Shown: positions 52,745 through 61,935 of the stretch, in pieces
Position numbering within the stretch: position 1 is the first letter of the stretch
Layout of the letters: every line of letters starts with the position of its first letter
Assembly: GCA_963204915.1 (NCBI GenBank)
Contig: CAUJHS010000061.1
Coordinates: 1-64,000, forward strand
DNA from: Planctomycetota bacterium
Lineage (GTDB): Bacteria > Planctomycetota > Planctomycetia > Pirellulales > Pirellulaceae
Direction of reading: 5' to 3'
Length of the DNA stretch: 64,000 nucleotides
The notes under the pieces: generated by a model
Told to the model about the DNA's origin: nothing
The model's database searches: none
Seen by the model: only the letters and a program-made list of their open reading frames with translations
Translations under genes and position numbers: made by a program

Positions 52745-52770
52745 CATTATTTCTTCACGTGAGCACGCGC

Positions 52771-53790
52771 TTACGCTCGCACCGTCGACTTAACCCCGAT
52801 CAAGAGTTCGGCGATTTGCACGGCGTTCGTGGCGGCGCCTTTGCGAAGATTATCGCTCACGCACCAAAACGCGAGGCCGTTCGGGCTTGAAAGGTCTTCA
52901 CGAATGCGGCCGACGTATACGTCATCGTAATTGTCGCACACCATAGGCATGGGGTACTTCTTGTTCGGCAAATCGTCAATCACGGTAATGCCCGGTGCGG
53001 CGGCGAACAGTCTGCGGGCCTCTTCAACGGTGATTTTACGTTCGGTCTCGACCAGGATGCTCTCACTGTGGCAGTTGGTCACGGGGACGCGAACACAGGT
53101 CGGACAAACTTGAATCGAGTCGTCGCCGAAGATCTTTTGCGTCTCCCACACCATCTTCATTTCTTCTGAGGTGTAGCCCTCGTGCTTGGGCGAACCAATG
53201 TGCGGGATCAAGTTGAACGCGAGTCGATGGGCGAACGTGGTGTACTTGTATTCTTGGTCCGCCAGATAAGCACGTGTGCCCGCGTCCAAATCTTCCTGCC
53301 CCGCCACTCCGGCGCCGCTGGCGGCTTGATAGGTGCTAACCACCACGCGGCGAATGCGGCCCGCCTCGTGCAGCGGTTTCATGGCGACGACCATTTGCGT
53401 GGTCGAACAATTCGGGCTGGCGATAATGCCCTGATGATTGCGCACCGCATCGGGATTCACCTCAGGCACGACAAGCGGCACCTTGGGATCCATGCGCCAC
53501 GCGGCGCTTTCGTCCACCACAACGGCGCCACGCTCAACGGCATAGGGCGCGAACTCGCGAGCGACTTCATCGGGCGTACTGGCGATCACCAGGTCGCCTT
53601 CGTGGAATGCTTCCGGACGAAGCACCTCCACCGGATATTCCTTTCCCTTGAACGTCACGGTTTTGCCGGCCGAGCGGGCGGAGGCGAGGAACGTGATTTT
53701 CTCATAAGGAAAATTCCGCTCCTCCAACAATCGCAATACCAAACGCCCCACGGCGCCCGTAGCGCCCACAACCGTCAGCCGCTCGTACAC
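52771..53790 (-). CDS. asd: Aspartate-semialdehyde dehydrogenase
   Basis: Reduces aspartyl phosphate to aspartate semialdehyde with NADPH, the branch point to lysine/diaminopimelate, threonine and methionine. A 339-residue protein. VVGATGAVGRLVLRLLEERNFP is the NADP site; the catalytic Cys is in SPNCSTTQM; VSTYQAASGAG and RVPVTNCHSESILVE complete the active site. Length is typical. No Shine-Dalgarno is obvious. A hairpin terminator follows it. hemC lies about 110 bp upstream on the same strand. Confidence 0.96.
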   Translation of the reverse strand: MYERLTVVGATGAVGRLVLRLLEERNFPYEKITFLASARSAGKTVTFKGKEYPVEVLRPEAFHEGDLVIASTPDEVAREFAPYAVERGAVVVDESAAWRMDPKVPLVVPEVNPDAVRNHQGIIASPNCSTTQMVVAMKPLHEAGRIRRVVVSTYQAASGAGVAGQEDLDAGTRAYLADQEYKYTTFAHRLAFNLIPHIGSPKHEGYTSEEMKMVWETQKIFGDDSIQVCPTCVRVPVTNCHSESILVETERKITVEEARRLFAAAPGITVIDDLPNKKYPMPMVCDNYDDVYVGRIREDLSSPNGLAFWCVSDNLRKGAATNAVQIAELLIGVKSTVRA

Positions 53791-53900
53791 AGGGAAAACT
53801 CCAGAAACGAAGAGGGAAACACAAACCTTCCAGTATATTCGGCAGGTTGCAGCCGCCTAGTGGACTTTGAGGGTTAGGAACGTTAGGACCGCGCCGTTCA

Positions 53901-54836
53901 TCACTTTGGCGGGGCGCCACGCGAGCCCGCAATGAGTTCCGCAGCGCCTTGCACTTGAAGTTGCTCGGCCACGTGGCGCCCTAACTGTACGGCCTCCTGG
54001 AGAGGGGATTCGCCACTGGCCGTAAGGCGTTGTTTGCCGTCATGGCTAAGCACCACCGCGTCAAGCAAGAGTCCGCCGCTCGCGTTGCAACGCCCCCAAG
54101 CGCCCACGGGCGCAAGGCAGCCGCCGCGCAAGGCCGCAAGCATGGCGCGCTCGGCAAGGACCGCCGCATGCGTAGGAGAATCATCCAGCAAGGCGACGAC
54201 CCGACGCGTGGCGTGATCGTCGGTACGAATCTCTAATCCCAACGCGCCTTGCCCCACGGCGGGCAGCATCAGCGCTTTGGGCAACACTTGCGCAATGCGA
54301 TGTTCCCACCCCAATCGCGTTAGTCCGGCCTCTGCAAGCACCAACGCATCGTACAGACCTTCCTCCAGTTTCCGTAGCCGCGTATCCAGATTGCCCCGAA
54401 TTTCGGCCATGACCAGATCCGGTCGAACGTGAAGCAGTTGCGCCTTGCGGCGCGCACTGCCCGTGCCGACCCGCGCCCCGTGCGGTAGTTCTTCGATACT
54501 TGAGGCAGTCGTTGTAATGAGCGCATCGCCTGAACCGGCGCGCGGTGGAACGGCCCCCAGCGTAAGACCATCGATCGGTTCCGTGGGCAGGTCTTTTAGA
54601 CTATGTACCGCCAGATCGACGCGTCCATCTAGCAAGGCGCGTTGAATTTCCTTGGTGAACAGCCCCTGCCCGCCGATTTGCCCCAGGGGCCCAGCCGTAA
54701 CATCGCCTTGCGTGGTGATGTGAATAATTTCGGTCGAAACGCCGTGGGAGCGCAATTGTTCCGCCACCCAGTTGCTTTGCCACAAAGCCAATTGGCTTGC
54801 GCGCGTGCCGATGCGAACTTTTTGCGAAACCGTCAT
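53901..54836 (-). CDS. hemC: Porphobilinogen deaminase (hydroxymethylbilane synthase)
   Basis: Polymerises four porphobilinogen units to hydroxymethylbilane in haem synthesis, using a dipyrromethane cofactor. 311 residues. Typical features: KVRIGTRASQLALWQ at the amino terminus, VDLAVHSLKDLPTE with the catalytic Asp, GTGSARRKAQLLHVRPDL, and the cofactor Cys in LRGGCLAPVGAW, where most homologues have GGCQVP. The ATG at 54836 (MTVSQKV) is the family-like start; 14 more open codons upstream are discarded. Confidence 0.95.
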   Translation of the reverse strand: MTVSQKVRIGTRASQLALWQSNWVAEQLRSHGVSTEIIHITTQGDVTAGPLGQIGGQGLFTKEIQRALLDGRVDLAVHSLKDLPTEPIDGLTLGAVPPRAGSGDALITTTASSIEELPHGARVGTGSARRKAQLLHVRPDLVMAEIRGNLDTRLRKLEEGLYDALVLAEAGLTRLGWEHRIAQVLPKALMLPAVGQGALGLEIRTDDHATRRVVALLDDSPTHAAVLAERAMLAALRGGCLAPVGAWGRCNASGGLLLDAVVLSHDGKQRLTASGESPLQEAVQLGRHVAEQLQVQGAAELIAGSRGAPPK

Positions 54837-54905
54837 GCCACTCCAAACAGCCCGGCCCGATTCGCCGGTGACGACCATGAATGCGGAATGTTTCCAATCA
54901 GGCGT

Positions 54906-56693
54906 TTATAATCCGTCGCCAAACGATTCTACGGCGAACTCGCTGGTCGTACGCCTCCACAAACCCCATGATACCAAAAGCAATGCGGCCAGAGCGTAAC
55001 TGGCGGCAAAGTAGAACGGCGTTTGCCCTTCCGCGTGATGCGGCAGATTCTCAGGCAGACGCCAGGGAAGCAAGAGCGGACTACCCGGCATCGGCGAATG
55101 AATGACGCCAAATAAACTACACGCAGCCGCCACGCTCAAATACCCAGCCGCCAACCCCAGCCGGCGGTCAATAATCGCCGCCAAGGCCGAAGCCCACAAC
55201 AAACTGGTAACGATAAACCCGCCCGAGAGCGCGCGCATGGTTTGGATGTTCTTTCCCAAGACTCCCGCGGGTTCGCCAATCCGATTGATCGCCGGATTGC
55301 CTGCCTTTGTTTCCAGCGCCGCGCCATGTTCGGAAAGCGAAGTCACCGTTTGTTGCAACTGAACCGTCGAGTCACTTTCTGGAAGCGAAGCGACGATCTC
55401 TTCAAGTTGTTGAATTTGCTGGTTCACTTGAGCGACGGCGCCGGCATACTGCCCTTGCAAATCATCGACAAAAATCAGTGCCATGGCGGCCAACGCGGGG
55501 ATACACCCAAACATGACCGCGGCATAATGGCGCTGCGGCGTGGCATGAAAACTTTGCGCCGTGATCTCCAATCCTACGAACACCAGAATCGGGAAGACCG
55601 TAGCTTTAGGAATCAGCAAATACAAGTAGCCAAAGTAGCCAATCACTCCCGCTCCGCCTACAAACAATGCGGTCAGCAGAGTGTAAAGTGCGCGGCCGCC
55701 CATCGCTTTATACGCCGGATGGCCAATGTACGGTGTGGTTTGGATCACTCCGCCGCATAAGGCAGCAACGATCGTAGCTAACGCTTCCACGCCAATCACG
55801 TGGTTGGTATTGAACTCGTCTCCGACGGCGGCAGCGCTCTCGGTGCAGTCGATGCCGCCGACGACCGTTGCCAGGGCAAAAGGAATGACTACGGGCAAAT
55901 ACGTCAACGAATCGCGAAATGCGGTCAGCCATTCCAAGCGAAATGCGCTAAACCAACCCGTAGGAAACAAGGCCATGCGGGCGTCGAACCCTGGTTCTGG
56001 GGGGTGACCTAGCCATCCGTTAAAATCCATGAAGTAATAAATCGCGGCACCCACCAGCAGCGCCGCGAGCGCGCCGGGAATGCGAAAGGGAACCCGGACT
56101 TGCGCCACTAAGGATGTCAAAATGACAGCCAAGGCCGTCATTCCGACAACCGGGTAATGCATTATCTCCAGCATGGGCAAAAAACTGATAAGTACAATCG
56201 CGATTGCTGCAAGCGAGCCCAACAACCCCGCTCGGGGAAGCGATGTTCTCACCCAATGGGAGCAAAACGAGCAAGCCAACTTGAACCAACCACTAACAAA
56301 GATCGCACAAATGCCAATCTTCCAGGTGTAGGCTGCGGCCGCGTGAGGCTCGAGTCCTAACTCGAACTTCGCGTGCAAAAACGAAGGCCCCAGCACAAAG
56401 AACACCATCCCGAAGGTCGAGGGGGTGTCTAACCCCAAGGGCATTGCAGTAATGTCGGTTCGCCCAGTGCGCCGAGCGAGCGAGAACGCCATCCAAAAGA
56501 AAAGCAAATCCCCGACCAAGACGCCTACGGCCGTCCCTGGCACCATGTAAGAAAGGGCGAAGTCTGTAGGAAATTCAAAGACGGTGGCCAACAGCCCGAC
56601 CGCCAAGAGAAGATCGGCGACGTTATCTAACATCAAGCCAAAAAAGGCGTTAACGTCGCCAAGCGAAGCCCATTGATAGCGGCTTTTTGTCAC
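54906..56693 (-). CDS. NCS2-like permease with inserted coiled coil
   Basis: About 595 residues with 12 or more predicted membrane helices. NAFFGLMLDNVADLLLAVGLL at the start, ITAMPLGLDTPSTFG, and DCTESAAAVGDEFNTNHVIGVEALATIVAALCGG, with TPYIGHPAYKAMGGR, suggest a nucleobase/ascorbate (NCS2)-type transporter. The substrate is uncertain. Unusual is a hydrophilic coiled-coil insert at about 419-464 (VNQQIQQLEEIVASLPESDS and following) between helices. A GTG at 56693 (FV-TKSRYQWASLGDV) is the likely start; the frame is open to 57350 but that part is antisense to the sigma gene. Confidence 0.75.
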   Translation of the reverse strand: MTKSRYQWASLGDVNAFFGLMLDNVADLLLAVGLLATVFEFPTDFALSYMVPGTAVGVLVGDLLFFWMAFSLARRTGRTDITAMPLGLDTPSTFGMVFFVLGPSFLHAKFELGLEPHAAAAYTWKIGICAIFVSGWFKLACSFCSHWVRTSLPRAGLLGSLAAIAIVLISFLPMLEIMHYPVVGMTALAVILTSLVAQVRVPFRIPGALAALLVGAAIYYFMDFNGWLGHPPEPGFDARMALFPTGWFSAFRLEWLTAFRDSLTYLPVVIPFALATVVGGIDCTESAAAVGDEFNTNHVIGVEALATIVAALCGGVIQTTPYIGHPAYKAMGGRALYTLLTALFVGGAGVIGYFGYLYLLIPKATVFPILVFVGLEITAQSFHATPQRHYAAVMFGCIPALAAMALIFVDDLQGQYAGAVAQVNQQIQQLEEIVASLPESDSTVQLQQTVTSLSEHGAALETKAGNPAINRIGEPAGVLGKNIQTMRALSGGFIVTSLLWASALAAIIDRRLGLAAGYLSVAAACSLFGVIHSPMPGSPLLLPWRLPENLPHHAEGQTPFYFAASYALAALLLVSWGLWRRTTSEFAVESFGDGL

Positions 56694-56840
56694 GAATGGA
56701 GCGGTGGCATAGGTTTTGCGAAAGGTATGTGCCGTGAGTTTAGAAGGGCCATTTTGGCCTGTCAACGCGAAGTCAATGCCAATCGTCGGTTTGTCGCTGT
56801 TGGTTTTTTTGCGAACTCTCGACCGGCCACTGCGTAAAGA

Positions 56841-57485
56841 ATGATGAACGCTACAATTAATAGCATGAATCACCCTTTGACCGCCGCCGAGAAGGTTGCT
56901 CTTCTCACCGATGAGCAACTTCTCCTCGCCTATCGCACAACCGGCGATCGTGACCGGTTTGCGCAACTGGTGCGCCGGTACGAACGGGAGCTTTACAGTT
57001 ATTTGCGACGCTACTTGGGCGATGCCGAAATGGCCGAAGATGCGTTTCAAGCCGCTTTCCTCCAAGTGCATCTGAAGTGCGATCACTTCGAGGAAGGCCG
57101 CAAGTTCCGGCCCTGGCTGTACACCATTGCCACGAACCAGGCGATTGACGCGCAGCGTCGTAATCGCCGGCATCGCATGGTGAGCCTGGACCAGCCGGCC
57201 GGAGACGCCAGTCAAGACATCGGCAAGCTGTTGGATTTGCTCGAAAGCACCGATCCCAACCCGCTGGCCGAAGTCAACCATGCCGAACGCCGCGATTGGA
57301 TTCGTCAGGCCATGGACGACCTGCCCGAACACCTGCGTAACGTAGTCCATTTGGTTTACTATCAGGGACTAAAGTATCGCGAAGCGGCCGAGGCGTTGTC
57401 GGTTCCGGTGGGCACGGTGAAAAGCCGTTTGCACGCCGCGATCCTCAAATTGAACGAAGTTTGGCGAGCCGCACACGAGGAGTAG
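56841..57485 (+). CDS. ECF-type RNA polymerase sigma factor
   Basis: A 214-residue sigma-70 family protein of the ECF type. Region 2: LLLAYRTTGDRDRFAQLVRRYERELYSYLRR and AEDAFQAAFLQVHLK, FRPWLYTIATNQAIDAQRR. Region 4: DLPEHLRNVVHLVYYQGLKYREAAEALSVPVGTVKSRLHAAILKL, split here over about residues 150-205. ATG 56841 and in-frame ATG 56865 are both possible; TACAAT at 56852-56857 would make the second one a leaderless start. The gene is followed after 43 nt by its probable membrane partner (57529). Confidence 0.93.
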   Translation: MMNATINSMNHPLTAAEKVALLTDEQLLLAYRTTGDRDRFAQLVRRYERELYSYLRRYLGDAEMAEDAFQAAFLQVHLKCDHFEEGRKFRPWLYTIATNQAIDAQRRNRRHRMVSLDQPAGDASQDIGKLLDLLESTDPNPLAEVNHAERRDWIRQAMDDLPEHLRNVVHLVYYQGLKYREAAEALSVPVGTVKSRLHAAILKLNEVWRAAHEE

Positions 57486-57528
57486 TGACGAAACACTCCC
57501 GAGTCGGTCTAACCTAGTATTCCCTCCT

Positions 57529-58659
57529 ATGCGTGAACACCTGCTTGGCTACCTGATGGGAGCGCTGGATGCCTCTCAGCAGCGTGAAGTCGAATCAGCC
57601 ATCCAAGATGACCCGCGACTGCGCCAGGAATTGGAGTCTCTGAATCAGGCTCTGGATCCGCTCCGTACGGAATTGGACTCCTATGAGCCTCCTTTAGGTT
57701 TGGCGAATCGCACCTTGGACGTCATCGGGTCGGTTGCCGGTTGGCCGGACGAACCGAGGGCGGAAGATGTCGATCAACTATCGCCCGAAGCCGTGGCGTT
57801 TCAGTTGGCTTTCGAGAGCAATCATCTCCAAGAGGAGGTTGCCCCCGTTCCGGCGCCGCTGCGAGAACGTAACAGAAACTCGCGGGGACGCGCCAGGGGA
57901 GCCATGACTCCCGTTCGAGAAAACGGGCAGGACACATGGAACCGGTGGGACTTCCTTGATGTCGCGGTTTCCATGGCGTTAGTCGCCGCGGCGGCCATGC
58001 TCTTTTTCCCCGCGATTGCCAATAGTCGCTTTCAGGCGCGTGTTACGGCGTGTCAAAGCAACTTACAGTCTATCGCCCGGACATTGGATACGTACAGCGA
58101 AAACAATAACGGGCGGTTCGTATCCATTCCGGTGAAAGGAAACAGCGCAATTAGCGGCGTTTATGCTCCTACGCTGCTGGATGAAGGATATAAGACCGAC
58201 GATAAGTCGTTCTTCTGCGCCGGAGACCTCGTTGACGATGAAGGCGTCCGCCGACAGATTCCCAGTTTGGCCGCCTTGACGCGAGCTCAGCCCGGCCCCG
58301 AGTTGCGGCATTTGCAACACATCGCCGGCGGGAGCTACGGGTACAACTTAGGCTACATGAATGGCGATCGTTACACGACGGTGCGCAACGCACGTCGTCC
58401 CAGGTTCGCCCTCGTCGCCGACGCGCCTCGCGAACAAGGCGGTCCAAGCATGCATCATGAAGGCCGCGGTCAAAACGTCGCCTTTGAAGATGGGCATGTG
58501 GAGTTCGTCCCGGGCGGAGCCGAGATCGACTTTGACGATATTTACCTTAGCGAACGTGGTCTCGTCGAAGCTGGTTTGGGCGCCCATGATTCGGTGATCG
58601 GCAGCAGCAGTTCGCGCCCGGTGATCTTCGCGATGCCCGTGAGCAACGTTCAACCGTAG
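57529..58659 (+). CDS. Anti-sigma-like / pseudopilin-like hybrid membrane protein
   Basis: A 376-residue protein directly after the ECF sigma gene. Residues 1-60 (LLGYLMGALDASQQREVESAI, DPRLRQELESL) resemble the cytosolic helical head of anti-sigma factors but have no zinc-binding H-x3-C-x2-C. A linker leads to one transmembrane segment (about 142-165). The following RFQARVTACQSNLQSIARTLDTYSENNNGRF resembles the helix of pseudopilin-type proteins. The end has H-E-GRGQNVAFEDGHVEF, a planctomycete DUF1559-like H-x-DG motif. The order implies a sensor whose exported domain controls the sigma factor. Inference only. Confidence 0.82.
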   Translation: MREHLLGYLMGALDASQQREVESAIQDDPRLRQELESLNQALDPLRTELDSYEPPLGLANRTLDVIGSVAGWPDEPRAEDVDQLSPEAVAFQLAFESNHLQEEVAPVPAPLRERNRNSRGRARGAMTPVRENGQDTWNRWDFLDVAVSMALVAAAAMLFFPAIANSRFQARVTACQSNLQSIARTLDTYSENNNGRFVSIPVKGNSAISGVYAPTLLDEGYKTDDKSFFCAGDLVDDEGVRRQIPSLAALTRAQPGPELRHLQHIAGGSYGYNLGYMNGDRYTTVRNARRPRFALVADAPREQGGPSMHHEGRGQNVAFEDGHVEFVPGGAEIDFDDIYLSERGLVEAGLGAHDSVIGSSSSRPVIFAMPVSNVQP

Positions 58660-58750
58660 TTGATTTCCCAACCGGTGAATTGACAAGCGGCGGACCCGGC
58701 TCGTTCGTCGCTCGGCGCCATTCCCGGCGATTCGCTCCAAGGCGTGTCAT

Positions 58751-59596
58751 TCACTGGCATCGCCAGTCGCCCAGGCGGCGTTTAACGCGCGGGTGATCTT
58801 CCAACGAGAGCAATTCTTCCACCATGCCTTGGGCGTCGTCGGTCAGGTTCGTTAGTCGCATCATCCAAAGCGATTGTGGCGTGCCGAGCGAGTCGAACAG
58901 TTCCGCGGGCAGCAGTTCCACCACGGAAGACGCCAGCCGGTAGTTGTAATCGGGATAGGCTGGCTTTTGAGACAGTCCTTGGGCGAACGACGCTCGCAGC
59001 GAGGCGTAGGTCAATTGCCATGCGACGCCGCGTAAGCCGCCTTGCTCGCGCAGGTCGGAAGCAAATTCCTGGGCGCGGTCGGCGTCAAAGGCGAACTCGA
59101 CCGCATCGTGCTCCAGGAGCAAGTGGCCAAGCAGAAGATCGGTCCATCGCTCGCTGCGCCGGCGAATTTGGTTCAACGCGACGGCCTCTTGAATTTCGAA
59201 ACCTTGACCGTAAACCATCAAGTTCAGGGCTCGATTGCGCGCTTCCATTTGTCCGATGTATACCGATCGAGCGACCGCGCCGGCGCCGCCGGAACCGGTT
59301 TTCTCGTCGCACAAGCACATGATGGCGGTCCAAACTCGCGTAAGCACCTCGGCCGTAAGGACCTCCTCCAACACAGGGCGTACTTGTCGCCATAGTTGCG
59401 GCCGGCGATGCGGCGGCGCGAACTGGATGTCCTTCGTATAGGCCCGCATCGCGCGTCCCCAAACGTCAAGCCGGCACTTGCCCGCGGTCCAATAACGCTC
59501 CAGCGCTTGCGGCGACCAATTTGGCGCCGCAGCCACGACGGCCGGACCATGCGCCGCCGCTAATGCTCCCAACTCAACCAACTCCCAGGCGTGCAT
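58751..59596 (-). CDS. Cytoplasmic helical protein, function unknown
   Basis: A 281-residue protein with mainly helical composition, no signal and no membrane segment. Recognisable stretches are PVLEEVLTAEVLTRVWTAIMCLCDEK, ARSVYIGQMEARNRALNLMVYG and LGHLLLEHDAVEFAFDADRAQEF. No known family is recognised. Convergent with the anti-sigma-like gene. Codon use looks normal for the region, so it is probably a real gene. Confidence 0.7.
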   Translation of the reverse strand: MHAWELVELGALAAAHGPAVVAAAPNWSPQALERYWTAGKCRLDVWGRAMRAYTKDIQFAPPHRRPQLWRQVRPVLEEVLTAEVLTRVWTAIMCLCDEKTGSGGAGAVARSVYIGQMEARNRALNLMVYGQGFEIQEAVALNQIRRRSERWTDLLLGHLLLEHDAVEFAFDADRAQEFASDLREQGGLRGVAWQLTYASLRASFAQGLSQKPAYPDYNYRLASSVVELLPAELFDSLGTPQSLWMMRLTNLTDDAQGMVEELLSLEDHPRVKRRLGDWRCQ

Positions 59597-59974
59597 AACG
59601 AATCCACGGTGCGTATCTCGCTGCAGACCGAGGAGACAGCGAGCGAATCGAACTTATGACAAGTAGACCGATGCGTCGCTCCAGACAAAAGCGACTTACA
59701 ACGGCAAGGCAAACCCGGCGCCGGACGACTAGACATTTTGCATCAAAGCCGTATCTGCCGCCGGACAAGGGAGTTAAGAAATGGAATGCCAGCCAAGTAC
59801 GAGCATCACAAGCGCCGGCGTGTTGTCACGCAACAACAACTCGGTTGCAAAAACGCAACCCGCCGAACAATGTCCCCCTATCATTCAACCAGGAGCCAAC
59901 GTAAGCCGGCTAACAGAGATTCGATGGCATTGCGAGAATCAGTCGGAGTGGAATCAGGGGGCTTACGTCCACCG
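59597..59974. other. Intergenic region, nothing convincing
   Basis: A 378-bp gap between the ABC ATPase 3' end and the 58751 gene start. Slightly more AT-rich than its surroundings. A CCCGGCGCCGG palindrome lies near 59716. Open frames here have no credible start or composition. Confidence 0.4.
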
Positions 59975-61849
59975 CTAGCCAGCTGACTTCGCTCGTTGCG
60001 CTCGCTTGGCTTCGCGCTCCTGCTGGCGGCGACGAATGTGGTCGAGATCGTCCTTCGGCGTCGCATCGATCAACCGGCGGGTATACGCCTCTTTCGGGTC
60101 GGCGTAAATCGCATCGGAAGGGCCAAACTCAACGATCTTTCCGGCGTTCATCACGGCCATCATGTCGGCCATGAACTTCACAACCGCTAACGCATGACTG
60201 ATGAAGATGTACGTCAATCCGCGGCGCAGCTGCAGGTCTTTCAATAAGTTGAGCACCTGGGCCTGCACTGAAACATCAAGCGCCGAGACCGACTCATCGC
60301 AAATCATAAAGTCTGGCTCGACGGTTAATGACCGAGCGATGCACAGCCGCTGTCGTTGCCCGCCGGAGAACTCATGGGGGTATCGCAGCAAGTGCGACGA
60401 ACGGAGACCGACCTCTTCGAGCAGCGCCACCGCCCGGTCGCGCCGCTCGGAAAACGACGCACCGATCCGATGAATCGTCATTGGCTCGATGAGCGCCGCT
60501 TCGATCGTCATGCGCGGGTTTAGCGAACCATAAGGATCCTGAAAAATAATTTGCATGCGGCGCCGAATTTGGCGTAGCTCTTCGCCGCCCAGCGACGCCA
60601 CGTCGGTTCCGTCAAACACCACGTGTCCGGCGGTCGGCTCGATCAGCCGCAAGATCGCGCGGCCGGTGGTGGTCTTGCCGCAACCCGACTCTCCCACCAG
60701 TCCTAACGTTTGCCCGCGATACACGCGGAAACTCACGTCATCGACCGCCTTGACGTAACCCACCGTGCGCTGGAACACACCGCGACGAATGGGAAAGTGA
60801 ACCTTCAAGTGGTTCACTTCCAAGAGCGGACGTTGACCTTCCTCGACGGTCGTCGCACCGGCCGGAACTTGCTTCGGATCGAACGGATGCCCCATCGCCT
60901 TTAATTCCGAGCGTGGATGCAACAAGCGGCCACGACCCGAATGGATCAGCTTTTGCAGACGCTCCTCGGTCATCTGCTTTTCGACCACCACGGTACGCCC
61001 GTCTTCGGCGGTTTCGGTCGACATGTAATCGCTGACCGTGGGCAACAACCGGAAGGGGGTGTCCAGTCGCGGCCGGCAATTCAGCAAACCCTGCGTGTAG
61101 GGATGTTGCGGCGATTCAAAGATTTGCAGCACGGGGCCATACTCCACCACCTTGCCGTTGAGCATCACGGCCACGTCGTCGGCAATTTCGGCGATGACGC
61201 CCAGGTCGTGCGTAATGAAAAGGATCGCCATTCCCCGGTCATCGCGCAATCGGCGAAGAATGTCAAGAATCTGGGCCTGAATGGTCACGTCCAGGGCCGT
61301 CGTTGGCTCGTCGGCGATGAGCAACCGCGGATTGCACGATAGCGCCATGGCGATCATCACGCGCTGTTTTTGACCGCCCGACATTTGGTGCGGGTACGAG
61401 TCGATACGCTGCTCGGGATTGTCGATGCCGACCTCGCGGAACAATTCGATGGTGCGCTGGCGAGCCTGAGCCTTGCTCATCTTTTCATGAATCATGAGCG
61501 ACTCCATCACTTGCGCCCCGACTTTGAACACGGGGTTGAGCGAGGTCATCGGCTCTTGAAAGATCATGCTCATCGCCTTGCCGCGCAACTGCCGCATTTC
61601 TGGTTCGGGAGTCTTCACCAGATCGCGGCCAAGAAAAGCAATGCGTCCGCTTTCAATGCGGGCCGAGACGGTGAGCAAGCGCATGATCGACAACGCCGTG
61701 ACCGATTTGCCCGAGCCGCTTTCGCCGACAACGCCCAGCGTGCGCCCTTCGCGAATCTCAAGAGAAATATCGTCCACCGCGCGGACTACGCCGGCCTCGG
61801 TGTAGAAGTAGGTCCGCAAGTCGTCAATTTCGAGCAACGCTTCCGACAT
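59975..61849 (-). CDS. ABC transporter ATP-binding protein with two nucleotide-binding domains (YejF/GsiA-like)
   Basis: A 624-residue tandem ATPase. Domain 1 has GESGSGKS, MSGGQKQRV and LLIADEPTTALD. Domain 2 has GESGCGKTT, FSGGQRQRL and FMICDESVSALD. The carboxyl half of each carries the oligopeptide-type extension. Such fusions energise the uptake of peptides or related molecules (YejF, GsiA). The ATG at 61849 (MSEALLEIDD) is chosen; the longer open frame reads into non-coding DNA. It belongs to the same minus-strand operon as the two permeases (gap 86 nt). Confidence 0.95.
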   Translation of the reverse strand: MSEALLEIDDLRTYFYTEAGVVRAVDDISLEIREGRTLGVVGESGSGKSVTALSIMRLLTVSARIESGRIAFLGRDLVKTPEPEMRQLRGKAMSMIFQEPMTSLNPVFKVGAQVMESLMIHEKMSKAQARQRTIELFREVGIDNPEQRIDSYPHQMSGGQKQRVMIAMALSCNPRLLIADEPTTALDVTIQAQILDILRRLRDDRGMAILFITHDLGVIAEIADDVAVMLNGKVVEYGPVLQIFESPQHPYTQGLLNCRPRLDTPFRLLPTVSDYMSTETAEDGRTVVVEKQMTEERLQKLIHSGRGRLLHPRSELKAMGHPFDPKQVPAGATTVEEGQRPLLEVNHLKVHFPIRRGVFQRTVGYVKAVDDVSFRVYRGQTLGLVGESGCGKTTTGRAILRLIEPTAGHVVFDGTDVASLGGEELRQIRRRMQIIFQDPYGSLNPRMTIEAALIEPMTIHRIGASFSERRDRAVALLEEVGLRSSHLLRYPHEFSGGQRQRLCIARSLTVEPDFMICDESVSALDVSVQAQVLNLLKDLQLRRGLTYIFISHALAVVKFMADMMAVMNAGKIVEFGPSDAIYADPKEAYTRRLIDATPKDDLDHIRRRQQEREAKRAQRAKSAG

Positions 61850-61935
61850 GAGGATTCCGCTTCGGCAAGGAGCTATCGAGAAAGGAGTTACAAGATTCCC
61901 GTTTGGCGCGATCGGTGAACCCAACCCGCCCGTTT

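Noticed and set aside
56694-57350. Longer permease reading frame on the minus strand
   Set aside because: It is antisense to the ECF sigma gene, and the translated sequence is not membrane-like; the GTG at 56693 starts the family-like segment.
59738-59986. Small plus-strand ORFs before the ABC ATPase
   Set aside because: No ribosome-binding site, no similarity and low-complexity composition; they overlap the 3' end of a certain gene.
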